Below are positions 53,535 to 63,300 of a DNA stretch of 64,000 nt, in pieces. Position numbers and translations under genes: made by a program. Source of the stretch: an uncultured Piscinibacter sp. (GTDB taxonomy: Bacteria; Pseudomonadota; Gammaproteobacteria; Burkholderiales; Burkholderiaceae_C); the NCBI RefSeq assembly GCF_937952055.1, contig NZ_CALFYO010000021.1, positions 248,001 to 312,000 on the forward strand, written 5' to 3'. The notes beneath the pieces were generated by a model, which saw nothing but the letters and a program-made list of their open reading frames with translations, did no database searches and had not been told where the DNA came from. Position 1 is the stretch's first letter; each line of letters opens with the position of its first letter.

Positions 53535-55762
53535 TGGCAGCGCACTCGTCCATGACCTCGACCGCTCCCCAGGACAGCGCTGCGAACCCCAAGGCGACAG
53601 CCGTGCGCCTGCGCGAGGACCTGATCCACCCCGACCCGCTGCTCGACTGCCTGGTCGAGCTGTGCCGGCTGCACGGTCAGGCCGCCACGCGCGCCTCGCT
53701 GTCGGCGGCGCTGCCGCTGCGCGACGGACGCCTGAGCATCGAACTCGCCGAGCGCGCCGCCGCGCGTGCCGGCATGGCGACGCGGCTGCAGCGGCTGGAG
53801 CTGGCCGCGCTCGACGCAGCAACACTGCCGGCCATCCTGGTGCTCACCGACAACCGCGCCTGCGTGCTGCTCGGCTGGCAGGACGACGAGGCGGGCGGCG
53901 TCCAGTCCCGCGTGCTGCTGCCGGAGACCGGCCAGGGCGCGGTGAGCCTGTCGCGCGACGAGCTCGCCGCGCGTTACACCGGCGTGGTGCTGTTCGCGCG
54001 GCCGCACTTCCGCTTCGACAGCCGCACCGAGCGCGCCGACGCCACGGTGAAGCCGCTGCGCTCCGGCCACTGGTTCTGGGGTGCCCTGCTCGAGCAGCGC
54101 TTCGTCTACCGCGACGTGCTGTGGGCCGCGCTGCTCATCAACCTGTTCGCGCTGGCCTTCCCGATGTTCTCGATGAACGTCTACGACCGCGTGGTACCGA
54201 ACCATGCCGTCGAGACGTTGTGGGCACTGGCCATCGGCGTGGTGCTGGTGCTCGGCGCCGACCTGTTCATGCGCCTGCTGCGCAGCCGCTTCGTCGACGA
54301 GGCGAGCGCGCGCATCGACGTGCGCATCTCCGCGACGCTGATGGAGCGTGTGCTTGGCATGCGGCTCGAGCAGCGGCCGGAGTCGGTGGGCTCGTTCGCC
54401 GCCAACCTGCGCGGCTTCGAGCAGGTGCGCGACTTCATCGCCTCGGGCACGGTCACCGCGCTGGTCGACCTGCCCTTTGCGCTGCTGTTCGTCGGCGTGA
54501 TGGCCTGGATCTCGCCCTGGCTGGCGGTTCCGGTGGTGGTCGCCGCGCTGCTCATCCTGCTGATGGGCTGGGTGCTGCAGCATCGGCTGCACGAACTTTC
54601 GGAGTCGACCTGGCGCGCCGGCGCGCAACGCAACGCCACGCTGGTGGAGAGCCTGACCGGCATCGAGACGATCAAGACGCAGGGCGCCGAGGGCGTGGTG
54701 CAGGCGCGCTGGGAGCGTGCCAACGCCTTCCTCGCCGCCACCGGCGTGAAGATGCGCGGCGTGTCGGCAACGGCGATGTATGTCACCACCTTCCTCACGC
54801 AGGCAGCCACGGTGGCCATCGTCATCATCGGCGTCTACCTGATCGGCGAGCGGGAGCTGACCATGGGCGCGCTGATCGCGGCCTCGATGCTGTCCGGCCG
54901 GGCGCTCGCGCCGGCCGGGCAGATCGTCGGCCTGCTGATGCAGTACCAGGGCGCGCGCACCGCCATGTCCAGCCTCGACCAGATCATGGCCAAGCCGGTC
55001 GAGCGGCCGCTCGGCGACAACTTCATCCACCGCCCGCAGCTGCGCGGCGACATCGAGTTCCGCAACGTCCACTTCGCCTACCCGAACCGCAAGGACGCGG
55101 CGCTCGACGGCATCAGCTTCAAGATCGCCGCGGGAGAGCATGTCGCGCTGATCGGCCGCGTCGGCTCGGGCAAGTCGACCATCCAGCGCCTGATCATGGG
55201 CCTGTACCAGCCGACCGACGGCGCGGTGCTGCTCGACGGCATCGACCTGCGCCAGCTCGACCCGGCCGACGTGCGCCGCAGCCTCGGCTGCGTGTCGCAG
55301 GACGTGATGCTCTTCTATGGCACGCTGCGCGAGAACATCACGCTCGGGCTGCCCTATGCGGACGACTCGGCGGTGCTGGCCGCGGCCGAGACGGCGGGCC
55401 TGGCCGAGTTCGTCAACCGCCACCCGCGCGGCTTCGACATGCCGGTGGGCGAACGCGGCGAGCTGCTCTCCGGGGGCCAGCGCCAGGGCGTCGGCCTGGC
55501 GCGCGCGCTGCTGCACAACGCGCCCATCCTGCTGCTCGACGAGCCGACCAGCGCGATGGACTTCACCTCCGAGGCGCAGATCACCCAGCGCGTCAGTGCG
55601 TTCGCGCAGGACAAGACGGTGGTGCTGGTGACGCACCGCACCTCGATGCTGGCGATGGTGTCGCGCGTGATCGTCATCGACGGCGGCAGGATCGTCGCCG
55701 ACGGACCGCGCGACCGCATCATGGAAGCGCTGACCAGCGGCCGCGTGGCCAGGGCGGCATGA
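53534..55762 (+). CDS. Type I secretion ABC transporter, LapB/LssB type
   Basis: The protein has 742 residues. Residues 1-170 are a degenerate C39 peptidase-like domain without an obvious catalytic Cys/His pair. The membrane domain spans about residues 190-440 (six helices such as LINLFALAFPMFSMNVYDRV and YVTTFLTQAATVAIVIIGVY). The ATPase has Walker A GRVGSGKST, Q loop, signature LSGGQRQGV, Walker B ILLLDEPTSAMD and the H loop VTHRTS. It powers export of the adhesin encoded downstream. Start at 53534 overlaps the Nudix stop; a second ATG at 53552 is possible. Confidence 0.93.
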   Translation: MAAHSSMTSTAPQDSAANPKATAVRLREDLIHPDPLLDCLVELCRLHGQAATRASLSAALPLRDGRLSIELAERAAARAGMATRLQRLELAALDAATLPAILVLTDNRACVLLGWQDDEAGGVQSRVLLPETGQGAVSLSRDELAARYTGVVLFARPHFRFDSRTERADATVKPLRSGHWFWGALLEQRFVYRDVLWAALLINLFALAFPMFSMNVYDRVVPNHAVETLWALAIGVVLVLGADLFMRLLRSRFVDEASARIDVRISATLMERVLGMRLEQRPESVGSFAANLRGFEQVRDFIASGTVTALVDLPFALLFVGVMAWISPWLAVPVVVAALLILLMGWVLQHRLHELSESTWRAGAQRNATLVESLTGIETIKTQGAEGVVQARWERANAFLAATGVKMRGVSATAMYVTTFLTQAATVAIVIIGVYLIGERELTMGALIAASMLSGRALAPAGQIVGLLMQYQGARTAMSSLDQIMAKPVERPLGDNFIHRPQLRGDIEFRNVHFAYPNRKDAALDGISFKIAAGEHVALIGRVGSGKSTIQRLIMGLYQPTDGAVLLDGIDLRQLDPADVRRSLGCVSQDVMLFYGTLRENITLGLPYADDSAVLAAAETAGLAEFVNRHPRGFDMPVGERGELLSGGQRQGVGLARALLHNAPILLLDEPTSAMDFTSEAQITQRVSAFAQDKTVVLVTHRTSMLAMVSRVIVIDGGRIVADGPRDRIMEALTSGRVARAA

Positions 55763-57135
55763 GGCCCGACGCCTCCGACCGGCTCACCGCCCGCGCCTCG
55801 CGCCGGCTGTTCGGCGCACCGGCGCAGGAGGCCGACGCCGGCCTGCGCAGCTTCGAGGCCGAGGCCGAGGCGGTGATGTCGCGCCAGGGCACGCAGCGCG
55901 CGCAGACCATCGTGCGCACCGCCGTGGTGGTGGTCGTGCTGCTCGTCGCCTGGGCTGCCCTCGCCCATGTCGACGAGGTGACGCGCGGCGAGGCGCGCGT
56001 GATTCCGTCGCGCCAGCTGCAGCTCGTGCAGTCGCTCGACGGCGGCGTGGTCTCCGAGATCCTCGTCCAGGAAGGCCAGGTGGTCGAGCGCGACCAGCTG
56101 CTGCTGAAGATCGACGAGACGCGCGCCACCTCCGGCGTGCGCGAGAGCGCCGCCCAGGGCTTTGCGCTGCGCGCCCGGCAGGCCCGCCTGCGCGCGCTGG
56201 CCGACGGCACGCCCTTCCTGCCCCCTGCCGCGAGCGGCGACGAAGAGAAGGCCATCGTCGACGGCGAGCGCCGCCTGTACGAGACGCGGCAGTCCGAGCT
56301 GAACACCCTGCTGGCGATCAACCGCCAGCAATTGCGGCAGCGGGAGCAGGAACTCTCCGAGATGCGCGCCCGGCGCACCTCGGCCGAGCGCAGCCTCGAC
56401 CTGAGCCAGCAGGAGCTTGCCAAGACGCGCCCGCTACTGGCCAGCGGCGCCGTCTCCGAGGTCGACATCCTGCGCCTGGAGCGCGACGTCGCGCGCGCGC
56501 GGGGCGAGTCGGAGCAGGCCGGGGCGCAGATCGCCCGCGTGCAGGCGGCCGTCGGCGAGGCGCAGCGCAAGATCCAGGAGACCGAGCTGACCTTCCGCAA
56601 CGAGGCACGCAAGGAGCTCGCCGAGGTGGTCGGCCGGCTCAACGCGCTAAACGAAGGCGCGGTGGCACTCGCCGACAAGGTCGACAAGTCGCAGATCCGG
56701 AGCCCGGTGCGCGGCCGCGTGCAGCGGCTGCTCGCCAACACCGTGGGTGGCGTGGTGCAGCCGGGCAAGGACATCGTCGAGATCGTGCCCCTGGACGACG
56801 CACTGGTGCTGGAGGCGCGCATCCAGCCCAAGGACATCGCCTTCATCGCCCCCGGCCAGGCCGCCACGGTGAAGTTCAGCGCCTACGACTTCTCCATCTA
56901 CGGCGGCATGGACGCCGAGGTGGAGAACATCAGCCCCGACACGGTGGTCGACGAACGGGGCAACGCGTTCTACCTGGTGCGGGTGCGCACCAAGGGAGCC
57001 AGGTTCAACGACCGCTTGCCCATCATTCCTGGCATGACCGCCGAAGTCGACATCCTCACCGGCAACAAGTCGGTGCTGGCCTACCTGCTCAAGCCGGTGC
57101 TCAAGGCCAAGGCCTACGCGTTGCGCGAACGCTGA
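55759..57135 (+). CDS. Type I secretion membrane fusion protein, LapC/HlyD type
   Basis: The protein has 458 residues. One N-terminal membrane segment (IVRTAVVVVVLLVAWAALAH) is followed by the biotinyl-lipoyl region QLQLVQSLDGGVVSEILVQE and GQVVERDQLLLKIDETRATS, a long coiled coil at about residues 165-290 and the HlyD C-terminal beta domain with IRSPVRGRVQRLLANTVGGV and VQPGKDIVEIVP. It bridges the ABC transporter and a TolC-like outer-membrane channel, not seen here. The ATGA overlap with the ATPase shows a coupled operon. Confidence 0.93.
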   Translation: MRPDASDRLTARASRRLFGAPAQEADAGLRSFEAEAEAVMSRQGTQRAQTIVRTAVVVVVLLVAWAALAHVDEVTRGEARVIPSRQLQLVQSLDGGVVSEILVQEGQVVERDQLLLKIDETRATSGVRESAAQGFALRARQARLRALADGTPFLPPAASGDEEKAIVDGERRLYETRQSELNTLLAINRQQLRQREQELSEMRARRTSAERSLDLSQQELAKTRPLLASGAVSEVDILRLERDVARARGESEQAGAQIARVQAAVGEAQRKIQETELTFRNEARKELAEVVGRLNALNEGAVALADKVDKSQIRSPVRGRVQRLLANTVGGVVQPGKDIVEIVPLDDALVLEARIQPKDIAFIAPGQAATVKFSAYDFSIYGGMDAEVENISPDTVVDERGNAFYLVRVRTKGARFNDRLPIIPGMTAEVDILTGNKSVLAYLLKPVLKAKAYALRER

Positions 57136-57357
57136 CACGCCGCGCTCCGCGGCCGCACCTCGCCTTCTCAAGTCGCTGAGCATCGGGCCGCATGGCCGCT
57201 CAGCCGGGGATGTGTATCGCTCTCTTTCCCGGCGCTGCCCGATGCCTTATCGACACACGGATTCGCGAATCCGGTGATGTTCATCACGGGCACCTCGTCA
57301 TCACGCGCCTTCAGTGCTGCGCGCTCCATTACGCTCGGTTGCCACTGCTCTGCAGCA
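57136..57357. promoter_or_regulatory. Leader region of the giant adhesin
   Basis: A 222-base space without a gene separates the secretion genes from the adhesin. It contains the two dyads annotated separately at 57259-57287. No strong Shine-Dalgarno sequence precedes the ATG at 57358. Confidence 0.5.
57259..57287. promoter_or_regulatory. Two adjacent dyads upstream of the adhesin
   Basis: GGATTCGCGAATCC (57259-57272) is a perfect 14-base palindrome. GTGATGTTCATCAC (57274-57287) follows one base later with matching half-sites GTGAT and ATCAC, close to the FNR/CRP-type layout (TTGAT-N4-ATCAA). Regulator binding is inferred. Confidence 0.5.
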
Positions 57358-60300
57358 ATGAAACAAGGCCTCGTCATGCCCGTGATCGCCCGCTCGCCCG
57401 AAGGAAAAGTCGCCTCCTTGTGGGGCACTGCCCTCATCCGCGGCGCCGACGGCAAGCTTCGCCAGCTGAAGGTGGGCGACCTCGTGCGCCAGGGCGATCA
57501 ACTGCTGACCACCCAGGACGGGATCGTGCAGATCGCCCACGGCGACGCGCCGGTCGCGCGGACTGCCGATGCCCAGGTGCCGAACGACGACGAGGTCGAC
57601 CGCGCGATCAGCGCATTGAACGCCGGCGATCGCCACGCCGCGCCGGCCGCCGGCCTGGCAGGCGGCGAGGGCGGCAGCCTGGAAGCGGCACTGCGCGTCG
57701 ACCGTATCAGCGAAGGCGTGGCGGCCGCCGAGATCCCGCGCCGCACGGCCGATGCCGAGTTGCGCGTCGCCGTTGTCGCCGGCGGCGCCACCGTGGCGCC
57801 GGCAGGCGCGGCCGGCGGGCAGCCCGCGCCGGACGCCCCTTCCAGCACCATCTCCGCGGCCGAGGAAGAGGGCCCCACCAACCTCGGACTGACGGCGCCG
57901 GGCGGTGCCGCCGCGGGTGGCACGATCCGAGTCGAACAAGTGCCGGCCGTGGGAGAAATCCGCAAGGCCGACGGCACCCTGGTCACGGCAGGCACCGTGC
58001 TGAACCCGGCCGACCTGCCCGGCCTGGTTTACGTGCCACCTGCCGACTACGACGGCAGAGCGCCGGCCGGCGACTTCGTCTACAGCCTCACCGTCGACGG
58101 CCAGACCCTCTCCGGGGGCACCTCAGTCACGCTCACCGCCGTGAACGACGCCCCGGTGGCCGCGGCTTCGATTTCGCTCGGCGCCGAGGACGGCGCGCTG
58201 CCGGTGTCGCTGTCCGGCTCCGACGTCGATGGCCACATCGTCCGCGTCACGGTCACCGCCCTGCCAGCTGGCGGCACACTGTGGCTGGCCGACGGCGTGA
58301 CGCCGGTCACGGTCGGCCAGACGCTCCCGCCCGACCAGGCAGCCTCGCTGCTCTACCGCCCCGGTGCCGAGTTCCATGGCACCCAGACCCTGAGCTACAC
58401 GGTGACCGACGACGGCGGCGCGACATCGCCGCCCGCCACCGTGTCGCTGATCATCCTCGCCGTGAACGATCTGCCCGTGGCCGCGGCCGGCTCCGGCGGC
58501 CGCGGCCACGAGGACATGCCTGTGGCTGTGCGACTGGGCGGCACCGACATCGACGGCACGGTCACCACGGTGACCGTCACCGACCTCCCCGCCAATGGCA
58601 CGCTGACCCTGGCCGACGGCACGACGCCGGTGATGGCCGGCATGGCACTCACGCCCGCGCAGGCCGCCAACCTGGTGTTCATGCCGGACCCCGACTTCCA
58701 CGGCAGCGTCGGCATCGGCTTCACGGTCACCGACGACGAGGGCGGCACATCGACCCCGGTCACCGCGCTGGTCACGGTGCAGGCCGTCAACGATGCGCCG
58801 CTCACGCAACCGGACAGCGCCACCCTGGCGGAGGACGGCATCGCCACTGGCAACGTGCTCGGCAACGACAGCGACATCGACGGCCCGTCATTGGCGGTCG
58901 CTTCGTTCCGCTTCGGTGGCATCACCCATCCCGCCGGCAGCACGGCCGTCGTCGGCGGCGTGGGCACGTTGAGCATGTCCGTCGACGGCGACTGGACCTA
59001 CGCCCCGGCGCCGAACTTCAACGGCTCGGTGCCGGCGATCGAGGTGACCGTCAGCGACGGCAGCCTCAGCACGACCAGCACGCTGTCGCTGACGGTCACA
59101 CCCATCAACGACGCACCGCAGGCGCAGGCGGACTTCGCGTCGACCCCGATCAACACGCCGGCGATGATCGACGTGCTGGCCAACGACAGCGACGTCGAGG
59201 GCGAGGCCCTGACGGTGACGGCCGCCAGCGTGGCCGACCCGAGCCAAGGCAACGTGGTGGTCAATGCCGACGGCACGCTGGGCTTCACGCCGGGGGCCGA
59301 CTTCTCCGGCACGGCGACGATCAGCTACACCGTGCGCGACGCCTCGGGTGCCACGTCGGCCGCGACAGTCAACGTCGCGGTCGGCGCCAACGGCGCGCCG
59401 GACGGCGCCGACGTGGTCCGCACCTTGGCGGAGGACGGCGGCTACACGCTGCAGGCCGCCGACTTCGGCTTCAGCGATGCCGACACCGGCCAGACGCTGG
59501 CGAACGTGCGCATCAACAGCCTGCCTGCAGCGGGCACGCTGCTGCTGAACGGCGCTCCGCTGCTGCCGGGCACGGTGGTGTCGGCCGCGCAGATCGACGC
59601 CGGCACGCTGGCGTTCGTGCCGGCCGGTGACGGCAACGGCGCGCCCTACGCGAGTTTCACCTTCAGCGTCCAGGACAGCGCGGGCGCGTTCGATGCAACG
59701 CCGAACATCTTCCGGTTCGACGTGATGCCGGTCAATGATGCGCCGATCGCCTCGAGTTCGACCATCGCGGTGGCCGAGGAGTCTGCCGATACGCCCCTGG
59801 GGCTCACCGCCCCGACCGACGTCGACGGCGACGCGCTGACGATCACCGTCACCGGCCTGCCCTCGCTGGGCACGGTCACGCTGGCCGACGGCACGGCCGT
59901 CGCCAACAGCCAGGTGCTCACGGCCGCCCAGCTCGCCGGGCTGCAGTTCGATGCGCCGGCCGATCTGCTCGCTGCGACCAGCACCAGCTTCAGCTACTCG
60001 GTGTCCGACGGCACGGTCACCGTCAACGCTGGCACCACGATCAACCTCACGCCGGTCAACGATGCGCCTGCCGTCTCGAGCAGCACCATCACCGTCGCGG
60101 AAGAGTCTGCCGATACGCCCCTGGGGCTCGCCGCCCCGACCGACGTCGACGGCGACGCGCTGACGATCACCGTCACCGGCCTGCCCTCGCTGGGCACGGT
60201 CACGCTGGCCGACGGCACGGCCGTCGCCAACAGCCAGGTGCTCACGGCCGCCCAGCTCGCCGGGCTGCAGTTCGATGCGCCGGCCGATCTGCTCGCTGCG

Positions 60301-63300
60301 ACCAGCACCAGCTTCAGCTACTCGGTGTCCGACGGCACGGTCACCGTCAACGCTGGCACCACGATCAACCTCACGCCGGTCAACGATGCGCCGATCGCCT
60401 CGAGCTCGGCCATCACGGTGGCCGAAGACGCCCCCGTGGTCGCTGGCGCGCTCGTCGCGGCCGACTCCGATGCCGGCGCCACGTTGAGCTTCGCTCTGAA
60501 CGGACCGGCCCCGGCCGGGCTGACGTTCGATGCCGGTGGCGTGTTCAGCTTCGATCCGGCGAACGCTGCCTATCAGTCGCTCGGGGTCGGTCAGTCCACG
60601 GTCCTCACGGTGCCCTACACCGTGACCGACGACCAGGGCGCCGTCGCCACCGCGAACCTGGTCATCACGGTCACCGGCACCAACGACCTGCCGGTGGCTC
60701 AGGCCGCGGCTTTTGCGGTGGCAGAGGATGCCGTCGTCGTCACTGGCTCGGTGACGGCCTCGGACGTGGACGCGGCAAGCAGCTTCACGTTCGCCCTGAA
60801 CGGTGCTGCACCGGCCGGCCTGAGCTTCGACAGCGACGGAAGCTACAGCTTCGATCCGGCCCACGCCGCCTACCAGGCGCTCGCCGACGGGCAGACGCAG
60901 CTCATCACCGTGCCGTACACGGTGACCGACAATGCCGGCGCCACGTCGACGGCCAATCTGGTCATCACCGTCATCGGCACCGGCGATGCGCCGACCATCG
61001 ACGGCACGCTCACCGGCACGGTGCGCGAGGACACCACCCTCACCGCCACCGGCACGCTGACTGTCAGTGACCCCGACGCAGGCCAGTCGTTGTTCACCGC
61101 GCAGTCCAACGTCCCCGGCACCTTCGGCAGCTTCTCGGTCAGCGCGGCCGGCGTGTGGACCTACACCCTCGCCAATGGCAGCCCCAACGTGCAGGCGCTC
61201 CCGGCAGGCAGTGCAGTGACGGAGAACTTCGTCGTCGTCAGCGCCGACGGCACGCCGCGCACCGTGGTCGTCACGGTCAACGGCATCAACGACGCGCCGG
61301 TCGCGCAGGCGGCCAGCCTCAGCGTCGCCGAAGGCGCAGGCACCGTCAACGGCTCGGTCCTCGCCACCGACGTCGACAGCGGAAGCCTGCTCGACTTCGC
61401 CCTCACGGGGCTCGCGCCGCCGGGCCTCTCCTTCAACAGCGACGGCAGCTACAGCTTCGATGCGGCCGACCCGGCCTACCAAGCGCTGGGCGCCGGCCAG
61501 ACGCAGCTCATCACCATCCCCTTCACGGTCACCGACGAGACCGGCGCCACCTCTGCAGCCAGCCTCGTCATCAGCGTCACCGGCACGAACGCCCCGCCCA
61601 CGGCCACCGGCGGCAGCATCGCAGGCCTCGAGGACAGCGCTCTGGCCATCGGCTGGTCCGCGTTCGGTGTGTCCGACGACGACTCGACCGCGCTGAGCAT
61701 CCAGCTGACCAGCCTGCCGGCCGATGGCACGCTGCAGTACTTCGACGGCAGTGCCTGGGTGAGTGTCGCGGCCAACCAGGCCGTCAGCCGCGCCGACATC
61801 GACGCCGGACGGTTGCGCTTCGTGCCGGACGCCAACGAGTCCGGCGACGGCAGCTTCGCCGCCGGCGGCGTCGGCAACCTCAACCAGGACTACGCACGCA
61901 TCGGTTTCCGTCCCTACGACGGCCACAGCTTCGGCGCCACGGCCACGCTGGCCATCGACATCCAGCCCGTGGCCGACGCGCCGACGCTGACCCTCAATCC
62001 GGTGCCGCCGTCGCTCGGCCTGACGCTGCAGTTCTACGACAACGTTCCGACGGTCAGCCCCTCCAGCGCCGGCAACACGGCGACGGTGGAAACAGCCCTG
62101 CAGGGGCTCGCGGCGACCTCGACCCTCCAGACCACCAACCTCGCGGTGGCCAGCGTGGGTGTGGACGATGCTTACCGCGCCAGCGGCTACGTCTATCTCC
62201 AGGCGGGCAACACCTACACGCTGTCGGGCTACCGCGACGACACGTTGCTGGCGAAGATCGGTGGCACCACGGTCTACGACCGGGGCTTCAACAACTACGG
62301 CAACTTCAGCGCAAGCGGATTCACGCCGACCGTCAGCGGCTACTACAGCGTCGAAGTCGTCATGTACAACGGCGACGGGTCGGGCGCGCTGGACGTCAAC
62401 CTGGCCGTCAACGGCGGTACGCCGATCGACCTGAGCACCGCCAACTTCAGCCTCTATCCCGACGCGGCGTCGCTCACCGCGACCGGCACTGCCGTGGGCA
62501 GCTTCGTCGCCATCGGCGACGGCGGCTACTTCCCGCAGCGCCTGTCGGGTCCGGAAGACGGCTACATCCGCCTCGGCACGCTCGGTGTCTCCGCGATCGA
62601 CACGGACGGCAGCGAAACGCTGGCGGTGAGCGTGTCCGGGCTGCAAGTCGGCGGCACACTGACCGACGGCACCCACACCTTCACCGCCACCGCCGGCGGC
62701 ACCTCGGTCGGGCTTGCGGGCTGGAACCTCGCCGGCCTGCAGTACCGCGCGCCGGCCGACTTCAACGGCAGCACGTCGCTGACGATCAGCGCGACGGCGA
62801 GTGAGCCGAACGGAAACAGTGCGACGACCACACTCACGTTGCCGATCGACGTGCTCGCGGTGAACGATGCACCGGTGGGCGTTGCGGACACGGCCACGGT
62901 CGGCGAAGGCAGCAGCGGCATGCTCGCCAGCGTGCTGGCCAACGACACCGATGTCGAGACCGCGGCCACCGGCGTGGCCGAGTTCGGCGCGAGCGCCGGC
63001 GGATCGGCAGTGGCGGCCAACGGCGTCAACACGATCACCACCGCCCTCGGCGGCACCGTGGTGATGAATGCCGACGGCAGCTACCGCTACTTCGCGCCAG
63101 CGGCTTCGCATGGCTCGGCGCCGGTGGTGGACAGCTTCGCCTACCGCCCGACCGACGGCAGCACGACCGGCGCATGGACCACCGTGTCCATCACGCTGAC
63201 CGACAGCACTCCGGCCGCCGCGAACGACACGGGCACGGTGGCCTGGAGCGGCTCGGTCAGCGGCAACCTGCTGACCAACGACGCCGCCATCGATGCGGCG

